From: Prostheceraeus crozeri
Lineage: Eukaryota; Platyhelminthes; Polycladida; Euryleptidae
DNA length: 64,000 nucleotides
Assembly: GCA_907163375.1 (NCBI GenBank)
Contig: CAJQUW010003011.1
Coordinates: 1 to 64,000 of the forward strand
Direction of reading: 5' to 3'
In this document: piece by piece, positions 54,899-63,991 of the stretch
Layout of the letters: the number at the start of each line of letters is the position of its first letter
Position numbering within the stretch: position 1 is the first letter of the stretch
Position numbers and translations under genes: made by a program
Notes under the pieces: generated by a model
Told to the model about the DNA's origin: nothing
The model's database searches: none
What the model saw: only the letters and a program-made list of their open reading frames with translations

Positions 54899-55535
54899 AG
54901 TAGTAAGAAAACGGCGAACACTCGACCGGCGCCCCCCCCTCTGGAACGGCAGAAGGTCGTGGTCGGCCGCCGTGGTGCTTCGGGTCTGACTCCCCCCCCT
55001 CTGGAACGACAGAGAGTCGTGGTGGTCTTGGGCGACCGCCAGGTTTTGTCTTGAGGCTATAGTGTGTGATGTTTTTCGTGCAATCTGCTGAATGTTGGGC
55101 TGTAAAATGGGTTGTTTCGAGTGGAAGGAGTGCTCGGATGTGAAAACGGAGGCCAGATTCGGATTCAGCGTGAAATTCTGCATCGGTAGGGTGAGTTTCA
55201 AGTCAATCGGAGAGAAAAATTTTCGCTGACGTCCCCCCCCCTGACACCGACCTTCCAACTTTGCTTCTAGTGGACGGATTTTGTCGTGCAATAGCTCGTT
55301 TGAAAGCTAAGAGTGAGACAAATTCAGTGAAAGAAACGGCTTGTTCATATCTGTCTTCGTTCAAAAGTTAGAGCTGTTACAAGATTTTAGGTCGGAGCTC
55401 ACCTGAAAAAATCCTAAGTGTCAGAGTGACTTTGTATGGGTAAAATTTTGAAAATTTTCCAAAGTGTGGAATTTCGACCTGGGACCGTCACCAAAACATT
55501 TTTCATCAAATTTCACTGACCTCCCCCCCCTCTTA
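54899..55535. repeat. V2 left terminus
   Basis: C-tract plus CTCTG/CAGAG hairpin modules at 54930-55010, a GGGCGACCGCC word shared with the V1 right end, and one copy (55390-55535) of the core that V1 has amplified eightfold. Confidence 0.75.
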
Positions 55536-55555
55536 TCGATTGCATATTCACAGGG

Positions 55556-55562
55556 TATATAA
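55556..55562 (+). promoter_or_regulatory. TATA box of the V2 zinc/coiled-coil gene
   Basis: TATATAA, 49 bp upstream of the splice donor CTACAG|GTAAGT (55610/55611), the same spacing as in V1. Confidence 0.75.
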
Positions 55563-55610
55563 GAACGGGATCGGGAGAGGAATTTCACTAAGTTGAGAAA
55601 CTGACTACAG

Positions 55611-56233
55611 GTAAGTCGTTTCTCTTGAGGTCCGATATCGGACTTCTGACTTTACATTGCTGATATCAGCTAAGGTGTCAGACTTATAGGTTAGTCAGTA
55701 TAGCATGACTGACCATTTGATGATAGTAGGCCGAAATCTTCAAACGGCTATAACTTTGCTTCTACAAGTCCTTTAGACTTGATTCAAAAAACATTCGACA
55801 GCGTTTGCTATGCTGAAGGTGACAGACTACTTATAAACGTTTTATGAGTAGTACTAAAATACTGAAAAATTTAAATTCATATTTAATGATAATAATTAAA
55901 GTTTTTGAATAAAAAGCAGTCGTTTATGAGTCTCTGTGACTTGGGTCGTTTCCTCTTGTAAATAACTCCACCGGTTTTCATGTCAAAACTTGGGCCCGGA
56001 TACCAACACAGTGATATGACGCACGCTCTGTCCGATCGAGGTTGGATTTGTGGGTCGAGGCCTTGGAGCTGGGATAAGATCCCCTCTGAGTAATGCCTGT
56101 AACGGATTCAAGAGCTTAACACCCAAACGGTTGCTGACTTGCTATCAAATGTTTGGTCACTTAGTCTTTCAATGCATATCAGCAAGTAGTATCCTATAAA
56201 CACTTGCTATCAAATTTTACTCTATCGTTACAG
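55611..56233 (+). other. 5'-UTR intron of the V2 zinc/coiled-coil gene
   Basis: Donor CAG|GTAAGT, acceptor ATCGTTACAG, 623 bp. The start codon follows 7 bp after the acceptor. A GC-richer stretch around 55990-56110 may be structured, parallel to the V1 intron, but the pairing is less clear. Confidence 0.7.
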
Positions 56234-56240
56234 AATTATC

Positions 56241-57370
56241 ATGACAAAACCGAATAACGCAAAGATGTTGGTTGGCAAGTGTAGTTGTGGCAAGATTGCC
56301 AGAGGTAGTGAACTGAAGAAGCATTTAAAAGAAAAAGAGGGGACGATGGGCCATGAGAGGAAAGTGATGTTGAGGTTGTGTGTGTCTTGTCGGAAATCTG
56401 TGATGGGGGATGAGAAGGAATTTATGAAGGCGCATTTGCAGTGTGAGAGTGGGAACATCGGAGAGAAGGGGTTCAAGGCATGGTTTGAGGGAGAGTTGTT
56501 GGAAAGGGAAGAGGTGAGAAAGGCGGTGGCAACGATTCAGGACGTGATTGGGGAGAAAGTGGTGAGGAATGCGAGTGATGGGAGTTCGAGTGAGGAAGTT
56601 GAGTTGAGAGCGAAAATGAAGAAGAAGGATGATGTTGATTTGGATGCGGTGATGGAAGATTTGTTTGGGGATATAGCGGATTTGAAGGAAGAGTGGGATG
56701 GGGAGGAAGTGGCTAAGCCGATGGCAGCGTCATCGCCACGGCAGCAAGAGGCGTATGATACGGAGGTATTTGTGAGAATGAAGGATCGTGTGATGGCTTT
56801 GGAAAGTAATAATAGAAAAGTTTTGAAGGAGAATGAAGAGCTGATGGTGAAGGTTGAGGGGTATAGGGCAACGAGGGAAGAGTTGGAGAGCTTGAGAAAG
56901 AAGGAGAAGGAATGGATGGCGGAAAGGAGAGAGTTGATGAGGAAGGCAGGTTTGGTGGAGAGTTTGCAGGCGAGTGTGTCGAGGAAGGATGAAGAGATAG
57001 AGCGGATGCGAAGCGTGGTGAAGGAGACGGAGGAGGTGAAGGTTATTAATAAGAGGTTGACGGGTGAAGTGGAGCGACTGCATGAGCGTTTGAAGTGTCG
57101 AAAAAGGAGAGTATATGAGGTTCATCTTCCCCTCTTTGAGAATAACGTATGTGATGCCCCTACAATCTCCAGCGACTTAAATGAAACACAGTTGTGTTAT
57201 GAGGGGGATGGAGTTCGCTGCCTCCACATGAAGATGAACATCAATGGAGAGCTTGATGACTTCGTCGTCAGAAAAGTTAGAAAGAAGGTTCCCAGTAAGT
57301 CTATTCAACATAATCATTTTTGTAGCTCATCTAATCTCCTATTATTTTTCTTTCAGAGTGTTTGCAGTAG
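56241..57370 (+). CDS. Zinc-binding/coiled-coil protein of V2, spliced
   Basis: N-terminus with CSCGKI, a His-containing LKKHLKEKEGTMGHE, CVSC and KAHLQC: two probable zinc-binding clusters in about 60 residues. A long acidic/basic coiled-coil follows (EERELMRKAG-like heptads, KETEEVKVINKRLTGEVERL). The C-terminal block VYEVHLPLFENNV ... LCYEGDGVRCLHMKMN is shared with V1. The last coding exon ends at 57294 (CCCA|GTAAGT); after a 62-bp intron the reading continues at 57357 and stops at 57370. A histone-like stem-loop begins 30 nt after the stop. No family recognised; nuclear DNA- or RNA-binding is a guess. Confidence 0.75.
57295..57356 (+). other. Terminal mini-intron of the zinc/coiled-coil gene
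   Basis: GTAAGT ... TTTCTTTCAG, 62 bp, just before the stop codon. V1 has a 60-bp intron (26460-26519) at nearly the same place, a few bases after its stop. Confidence 0.65.
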
Positions 57371-57399
57371 TAGTGTCGGTGGACGGAGAACGACCCATG

Positions 57400-57415
57400 G
57401 GCTCTTTTAAGGGCC
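57400..57415 (+). terminator. Histone-mRNA-like 3' stem-loop of V2
   Basis: GGCTCTTTTAAGGGCC fits every position of the histone stem-loop consensus GGYYYUUHUHARRRCC and is followed by AACC. It differs from V1 only in the loop (TTTA for CTTA). No AATAAA lies between the stop codon and the hairpin. Confidence 0.7.
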
Positions 57416-57453
57416 AACCTTCTAATGCAGCTAAAGCGGTCCCAAGCCCGCCA

Positions 57454-57469
57454 CATATCCTCGGATATG
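57454..57469 (+). other. Second 3' hairpin of V2
   Basis: CATATCCTCGGATATG, a 6-bp stem with a CTCG loop, 39 nt after the stem-loop. V1 has CAGTCTTCGGACTG 46 nt after its stem-loop. The stem sequence differs but pairing and loop type are kept. Confidence 0.55.
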
Positions 57470-57555
57470 GAATGCAGAGGGGAAGTAAAATGATGAATGG
57501 AATGAAATGGGAGGACACTCACGCGCCACACTCAACATAACACACTTCTCTCTTC

Positions 57556-57760
57556 CGTAGTCTAACAAGCTCTTTACACATGGATCGCAGTCAATTGCTA
57601 TCCCTGTATCAGAAGTGTAAGCTATCTTAATTTTATTTGACACTATTTCAACTATCATCATCGTCCATATGAAATGTTTTAAGATTTACAAGTTAGACTA
57701 AGCGTGCTACTATTTCCAAATGAAAATGTATACATGGTTAAATCATCCACTGAAGCCCCA
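57556..57760. repeat. Single copy of the unit that is tandem in V1
   Basis: CCGTAGTCTAACAAGCTC to ATCCACTGAAGCC, about 205 bp, over 95 percent identical by eye to the units at 28029-28645. It lies between the 3' ends of two convergent genes. Confidence 0.8.
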
Positions 57761-57808
57761 TTCAAGTACGTCAGTATGAAAGCAAAGATAATATGAAATA
57801 AAAATTTA

Positions 57809-58258
57809 TTATGGCATGTATTTCAAAAGGTCTTCATCGTCAATATCGTCCCAGAGTCTGGCTTCACATAGATAACAAAAACAGTTCAGTTGCTTTAATC
57901 GTTCTTCCACTGCGAGCCTCACTTTGTCAATATACTCCCACTCCTCCATAGTTCGTGGCTGGGAGTTAGGGGTGTACCACTCCCATAATTGGTGGAGGAA
58001 TTTCGTGCTGGTGATCTCCATCACATCGTCAGTATCGTACTGGAGATACTTCCACCTCACGCCTGTTAAGTCGGGACACTCCTTCTCACATACACTCTCC
58101 TCTTCCTCATCCGCTGGTAATGATAACTTTCTGATATTGTCCAGTCGGTACACCTTCTCTACCTTCCCCTTCGTTGGAGCGTTTGGTGCAACGAGCGCCT
58201 TTGGTGTTGAGCATGGAGAAGAGAATTTTGTGTTTGGTGTTGTCGGAGGGCTTGTCAT
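57809..58258 (-). CDS. 149-aa antisense protein of V2, unknown function
   Basis: Divergent from PolB. Serine/proline/threonine-rich N-terminus (TSPPTTPNTKFSSPCSTPK), then a folded-looking part with many aromatic residues (LTGVRWKYLQYDTDDVMEI, LHQLWEWYTPNSQPRTMEEW), a CFCYLC pair and an acidic tail DDIDDEDLLKYMP. Its stop overlaps AATAAA (minus strand, 57810-57805). V1 has a nearly identical C-terminal 90 residues, a strong sign of selection or of recent common origin. No family recognised. Confidence 0.6.
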   Translation of the reverse strand: MTSPPTTPNTKFSSPCSTPKALVAPNAPTKGKVEKVYRLDNIRKLSLPADEEEESVCEKECPDLTGVRWKYLQYDTDDVMEITSTKFLHQLWEWYTPNSQPRTMEEWEYIDKVRLAVEERLKQLNCFCYLCEARLWDDIDDEDLLKYMP

Positions 58259-58315
58259 GTTGACTGTGAATAATGACTTTGAAATGTTTTCTAATTCTTA
58301 AGTATCAACAAGCAA

Positions 58316-58363
58316 CCAATCAGAATGAACAGCCAATGAATGATGAATATGAAAGTATATATG
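58316..58363 (+). promoter_or_regulatory. PolB promoter: two CCAAT boxes and TATA
   Basis: CCAAT at 58316-58320 and 58333-58337, TATATATG at 58356-58363, about 170 bp before the ATG. The same arrangement is kept in V1. Being between divergent genes it may serve both. Confidence 0.65.
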
Positions 58364-58532
58364 CAAAGTGACATCCGTATCATTTCACTCTGTCTTTGAG
58401 ACGCATAAGTGAACTGTTGTCTAGCGAATTCTGTATTTGAGGCGTACAAGTGAACTGCTCTCTAGTGAATTCCAAATTTGAGTGAAGTCTCTATCTTGTT
58501 GAAGTATCAAGCTTAAACATAATTTCGTTCAA

Positions 58533-61500
58533 ATGGTAAGTTGAAAATTTCTTCACTCATCTCCCTCAAACGTGTGGCTAATAGCATCTTCCTCAATTTC
58601 AGGCATCAACTTCATCACCAACGCCCTCCCTTCTCGAGGAAAGTTTAGAGTTATTGAGTCAAGGTAGGTTGTAACAATACACTGAGACTTGAACAGAGAT
58701 GATAGAATGATTTCTCTTTCAGGTGATACCAGTCTCATCTCGAGCGAGTCGGATAACAACAGCGACTCCATGTCAACATTGTCGCGGGAATGCAACGATC
58801 GGGAATGTGCTGACTGTGGACACATCTTCACGAGGAAGCGGGATCTCACCCGACACATCAAGCGAGGTGTTTGTCGACCTAAGCCGGCATCAAACTCCGA
58901 AGGTGGGGATGATTCTGTTAACGTCGTCTCCTTTTCTTGCGACTTGTGCGCTCAGTCTTTCGAGACACGTTTTGAACTATCTTCGCACAGACTTCAACAT
59001 ACACACAGTGACGATAGTTATACTAACAGCACCTCCTCTATCCGACTCACTGAAGTGTCCATAAATAATTTAGTGAGGAACTACCAGATGGACTCCTCAG
59101 AAACCATTGCTAACTTTGAGGAATGGTTTCATCAAAATTCATCATTGATAGAAGCGCTCTTCAACAATTTAGACAATTTTAGGATGAAGGCGCTCAACTA
59201 TCTTAAAATAAAATATGTAAAAATCGACCACCATACTGGTCAAATAGTAGAGAGGTTGGAGTTTCACATACCCTCCTCTCCTGCAACCGAAGTTGTAGAC
59301 TATGAGTCTTGGATAAATTTTCATATCCAAGGATTAAAATTAAACATAGATAAATTTAACGAGCGCGATAGCGGTCTCGTTTTTGATGGTATTGAGTCCG
59401 CCTTATTTAAAATCACTTTATTAGAAAACTACTCTGGACGAGGCTCCTTTAAACTTCCGAAAAATTTAAGAAATAAAGCAGCAGTCATTTCTGTAGATTG
59501 CGAATCGCAATGTTTTAAGTATGCCGTCCTCTCCATTCTCCACTATAATGATGTACAGAATAGCCGATACCGTAAGAGTAAGTATCAACAGTGGGAGAAT
59601 GAATTAAAGTTTGATGACTGCAATAGTGAAGATATGAAAATTAAAGATATAGAAAAATTTGAAAAATTGAACAACATCAAAATAGTTCTCCATGTTTGGG
59701 AAAAGGGATTGAAGGGTGTCCGCTACAACTCGCGTTCGAGTTGTTATGAGCACGTTGTCAACCTTTTGTTAGTAAGACAGGATGATAGTGAGGAATGGCA
59801 CTACTGCGGCATTCCCAAAATTTCTCGCTTATACCACCACTTAAGAAATTCTACCTCATCAGAGATTTATTACTGTGACAGATGCATTCGGAACTTTAGG
59901 AGTAAAAACAAATTTGAAACTCATTATGAGTGGTGTAAGCGAGGTAAACTGCAAATGGAACGCATGCCCAAAGATAAGGAGTTTTCATATAGAGAGAATG
60001 GCGATGAACTAAGTCCTCTTCGTGTCATCTATGCTGACATCGAATGTTATATCGATGATAACATCCATCGACCAGCAGCCATTTCCTGCTATGAAGTATG
60101 GCATGACCATTTCCAAAATAGAAAAAATAAAATGCACATCTGGCAAGGTGAGGATTGTATTTACCAATTCCTACAATTCCTCGAACAGGCTGTAAAATTT
60201 CAACAAAAGTATGATGGTGAACTCTATCGCAGATCATTGCATATGACAGCAGATGATCAAGCAAAATTTGATAGCTGCAACGTTTGCCCCAAATGTAGGA
60301 AAACATTTGATGATGATAAGATTAAGAAAGTGCGCGACCATGATCACATCACTGGTAAATTTAGAAACGCACTATGTTCAAAATGCAATTTTTCGCTGAG
60401 GATGAAACGGCGTACATTACCCGTCATTTTCCATAATTTCAAGGGCTACGACAGCCATATGATAATAAAAGGAGGTTTAGGTCAAATGAAAGAGTGGAAG
60501 CTTGATGTAATAGCACAAACGAGAGAGAAGTTTATGGCCATGACAGCAAAAGTGCCTGTCGATAAAACTAAAGAAAATAAGACGGTCTATTTTGATATAA
60601 AATTTTTAGATTCCTACCAATTTATGACTGCATCACTGGCCTCTCTCGTACAAAATCTGAAGTCTCTTCCACTAACACAAAATCTTAAGAAACAATATCC
60701 AAATCTAACCGATGAAGTCATCACACGGAAAGGAGTCTTTCCATATGCATATTTTGATGCAATTAGTAAACTCGGCGAGACTTCTCTTCCGCCCATAGAT
60801 AAATTTAAAAATGATTTGAGCGGTGCAGAATGTAAGACCGAAGATTATGATCATGCACAAGATGCATGGATAAAATTTGACTGCCATACATTTGGTGAAT
60901 ATATGATTGCCTACCTTAAGTTAGATGTATTTTTGCTGGCTGATGTATTTCAGGAGTTTCGACGAGTGGCATTAGAAGAAGATAAGTTAGATCCCGTCCA
61001 CTTTGTCAGTCTACCAGCCATGTCATTTAAGTCTGCTTTTAAAATGACTGGTGAGACCATTCATCTCTTACAAGATCCAGAGATGTATAATTTATTTGAG
61101 CGAGGAATTCGCGGTGGTCTCACATTTGTAAATAAACATAGGTTAAAATCTGAAACAGTAGGTAATGATCATACCCATCTTAAGTATTATGACCAAAATA
61201 ATTTGTATGGTAGTTCATTATCCAAACCACTCCCTCACTCTGAGTTTAGCTGGTTAGATGATAGTGAAATTCAGCATCTCTCCAACCCTTCTAACATACT
61301 AGCAATTCCAGATGAAGGTGATTGGGGATATTATTTTGAGATAGATCTAATCTATCCAAATAATATTAAACATAAAACCGTAGATTTTCCACTCGCACCC
61401 GAATCAGGTGAAGTGACCAAAGATATGTTTTCCGACTTTATGAAACAATTTCATAAAGATTTAGAATCATGCGGTCAACCCGACTATAAGCCTTGTCGCA

Positions 61501-62540
61501 AACTTTTACTCACCCAGTATGATAAGGAAAACTATCTAGTCCACTTTAGCATCTTAAAATTTTATTTAGAAATGGGTATGATTTTAAAAAGAGTTCACCG
61601 CATTATTAAATTTAGACAGAAAGCCTTCCTCAAACCATATATTGATAGCAACAGCCAGAAACGTGCACTAGCCCAAAATAATTTTGAAAAAGATTTTTAT
61701 AAGTATAAGAATAATAGTCTATTTGGTAAGACGATGGAGGATGTTAGAAAACGTGTAAACTATAAACTAGTCAATGATGTTACAAAATTTAAGAAATTGG
61801 TCTCATCACCTCTATTCATCGATAGAGACATTATCGATGAGGACCTTGTAGGTGTTAAAATGATAAAATCTGAAGTTGAGTTGTGCAAGCCCATCTATAT
61901 TGGTCAAGCTGTACTAGATTACTCTAAGCTTGAAATGTACCAACTCTTTTATAAAATACTAAAACCATGTCCTCTCGTAAAAGGGGTTCGTTTGTTGGGT
62001 GGTGATACAGATAGTTTCTTCTTAGGTATTACCACTCAAAAAGATTTAAATTTCAATGAAGTAGGAAAATCTTTAGAAAGATATTTTGATACATCAAATT
62101 ATCCTACTGATCACCCACTCTACTCCATCAAAAATAAGGCAAAACTTGGCTGCTTTAAGGATGAGACAGCAGGGAAGGAAATAGATGAAATGATTCTCCT
62201 CCGTCCAAAAATGTACAGTATGAAATTAAAGGATAGTGACGATAGTATTAAGCGTGCTAAAGGCATATCAAGATCATTGGTCTCTAACATGAAACATAAA
62301 AATTTCAGGAAAGCCTATAGAAATAAAAATATAACGTTTGTCAATATGACAATCTTAAAATCTAAGTCGCATGAGATCAAAACTCATACTTTTAGGAAAC
62401 GGGCGCTTTCAGCATGGGAGGATAAGAGGTGCTGGTTAGAACACAACATATCTCTTCCACATGGACATCCTGACACAAACATACCACCACCCAAAAGAAT
62501 TAAACTCACACTACCACATTCAGGAGACGTCTTAGCATAA
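58533..62540 (+). CDS. DNA polymerase B of protein-primed (Polinton/adintovirus) type, spliced, 1293 aa
   Basis: Exon 1 contributes only the ATG (58533-58535, ATG|GTAAGT), exon 2 is 58603-58663, exon 3 runs from 58723; phases agree. Domains in order: two C2H2-type fingers (about residues 50-110, RECADCGHIFTRKRDLTRH and FSCDLCAQSF), exonuclease motif YADIECY (about 455), an endonuclease-VII-like zinc insert (CPKCRKTF ... DHDHITGKF, about 542), exonuclease motif FHNFKGYDSHM (591), palm motif A YDQNNLYGSSLSKPLP (843), motif B KNNSLFGKTMED (1015) and motif C GGDTDSFF (1114). All catalytic boxes look complete. It would replicate the element from a protein-linked primer. Zinc fingers at the N-terminus and 5' introns are unusual for the family. 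Confidence 0.92.
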
Positions 62541-62845
62541 TCATCCTTAACTTAGTATTTTGATGTTGATTTCTGTAGATAAACATTGTTGTTTTATGTA
62601 TCGCATGAGATTGTTTTTTCCTTGTGAATATGTGTCCACATCTGTACATTCCCCATGTGATGACTTTTCCACTGAAAGACATTTTTCCTATCCCTGTATA
62701 TTTCCACCCTTCACGAAGTAAAAAGACTTTTTGTATATAGCAATGTTTATTGAAGTGCGCTCATGTATATATTTTCAGTGGATGTTGTATAAAGTCTATT
62801 GCTTCACATTCATGTACATATTTCAATAAATGTTGTATAAAGACT
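62541..62845. terminator. Convergent 3' ends of PolB and the penton-like gene
   Basis: AATAAA on the plus strand at about 62825 (for PolB) and on the minus strand at about 62749-62744 (for the penton-like gene) overlap in this spacer, so the two messages would share complementary 3' ends. Two similar words (GTTGTATAAAG) suggest a small local duplication. Confidence 0.55.
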
Positions 62846-63991
62846 TCACTTTGTTTTCCGAAACACTAAAGTTACGAGGGATTTAGTATCTTTCACATGG
62901 ATGCACTCTTGTAAACCATTGGTAATTTTGATAGCAATAGAGGGTATAGTTTGTTTGACGACGGGATGATAGAAAATAGATTCAAACATCTTCTCGACTA
63001 TTCCATATGAAGCGTCTTTATCATGAATGAAATCACGTAAAATGTATTCTTTTTTCTCACCAACAGAAATAGGTAGAATCAAATCACTTTGAATGTAAAG
63101 GTGCTGTTCATGTTTATCAAGTGTCATTGGTGTTTCTATACCAATCGTATGCGCAGCAGCAAACACAGTTTGTAGCATTGAAAAACCAAAGAGTTTTTTC
63201 AAATTTTTACTCAATTGACATTGAATGTCATCACCCAGTTTCAGAACAACGCGTTGATTTTCAATTGAAAACGAAATGTGGTGTGTCTTTACATCATATT
63301 TACTTTTCATCACATGCTTCAACTTCTGTTGTATATAAGGATTTACTACATGAATGAAGCTTTCAACTGTATGATATAGACGCGGCATTATATTGATAGC
63401 AACTTTAGATTCTTCATAAGACTGGTAAATTTTCTTGATGCGATCGCCATAGATGTCCACCCACCATTCATCATTAACTGAATCAGCTTTAGTGTGATAT
63501 TCATGAGAAGCATACACCACACCGCTTCCAATAATAGGTGTATAATGTCTTACAAAATGACGCAAGGTTGGAGAGAAATAAACTGTAAGTTTGTCATTAT
63601 ATTTCTGAATAACCAACTTATTTTTGTTCGCCATAATTTTCTCTCCATACTTCTTACCCACAGTCTCATTCCATCGTTTTACTAACTCAATAAGCGATAA
63701 AGGTTGAACACCACGCTTTTTCAAAATGATGCGTTCTTCGCATTCTACAACATCTTCATCAAATATTTTAAATCTATAATGAAATTTGTTGATTCGATTT
63801 GAATAAACTTTTTTAACATTTGCAGTAGCAATTGATGTTAGATGTAGTCCATGACCAAAACCAAGATGTGGATAGAATTCATTATCCAACCTCAGCGTAA
63901 GACCTTTAGTAAAAGAATGAAAGCGAAGGAACTGTCTCCCACTCCAATGATAGATAGTAAACTCATAAGCTTTCTGATTTTTATTCTTCAT
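62846..63991 (-). CDS. Penton-like minor capsid protein of V2
   Basis: The C-terminal third aligns by eye with the Polinton penton-like protein at 14586-16161: LKKLFGF, a short LYIQSDLI strand, a hydrophobic VGEKKEYILRDF stretch and a terminal IAIKITNGLQECIHVKDTKS then LVTLVFRK, the usual last jelly-roll strands. The N-terminal half (FTIYHWSGRQFLRF, LDNEFYPHLGFGHG) is less familiar. The ATG at 63991 is close to the window edge and the frame stays open to the edge, so the true start may lie outside. Uninterrupted, at least 381 aa. Confidence 0.7.
   Translation of the reverse strand: MKNKNQKAYEFTIYHWSGRQFLRFHSFTKGLTLRLDNEFYPHLGFGHGLHLTSIATANVKKVYSNRINKFHYRFKIFDEDVVECEERIILKKRGVQPLSLIELVKRWNETVGKKYGEKIMANKNKLVIQKYNDKLTVYFSPTLRHFVRHYTPIIGSGVVYASHEYHTKADSVNDEWWVDIYGDRIKKIYQSYEESKVAINIMPRLYHTVESFIHVVNPYIQQKLKHVMKSKYDVKTHHISFSIENQRVVLKLGDDIQCQLSKNLKKLFGFSMLQTVFAAAHTIGIETPMTLDKHEQHLYIQSDLILPISVGEKKEYILRDFIHDKDASYGIVEKMFESIFYHPVVKQTIPSIAIKITNGLQECIHVKDTKSLVTLVFRKTK

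Noticed and set aside
54878-55291. 137-codon minus-strand frame at the V2 left end
   Set aside because: Runs across terminal repeat modules with no family resemblance and no promoter.
56730-57125. 131-codon minus-strand frame opposite the V2 zinc/coiled-coil gene
   Set aside because: Leucine/histidine-rich antisense shadow of the coiled-coil region.
63121-63685. Plus-strand frames opposite the penton-like gene
   Set aside because: Antisense shadows of the capsid gene.
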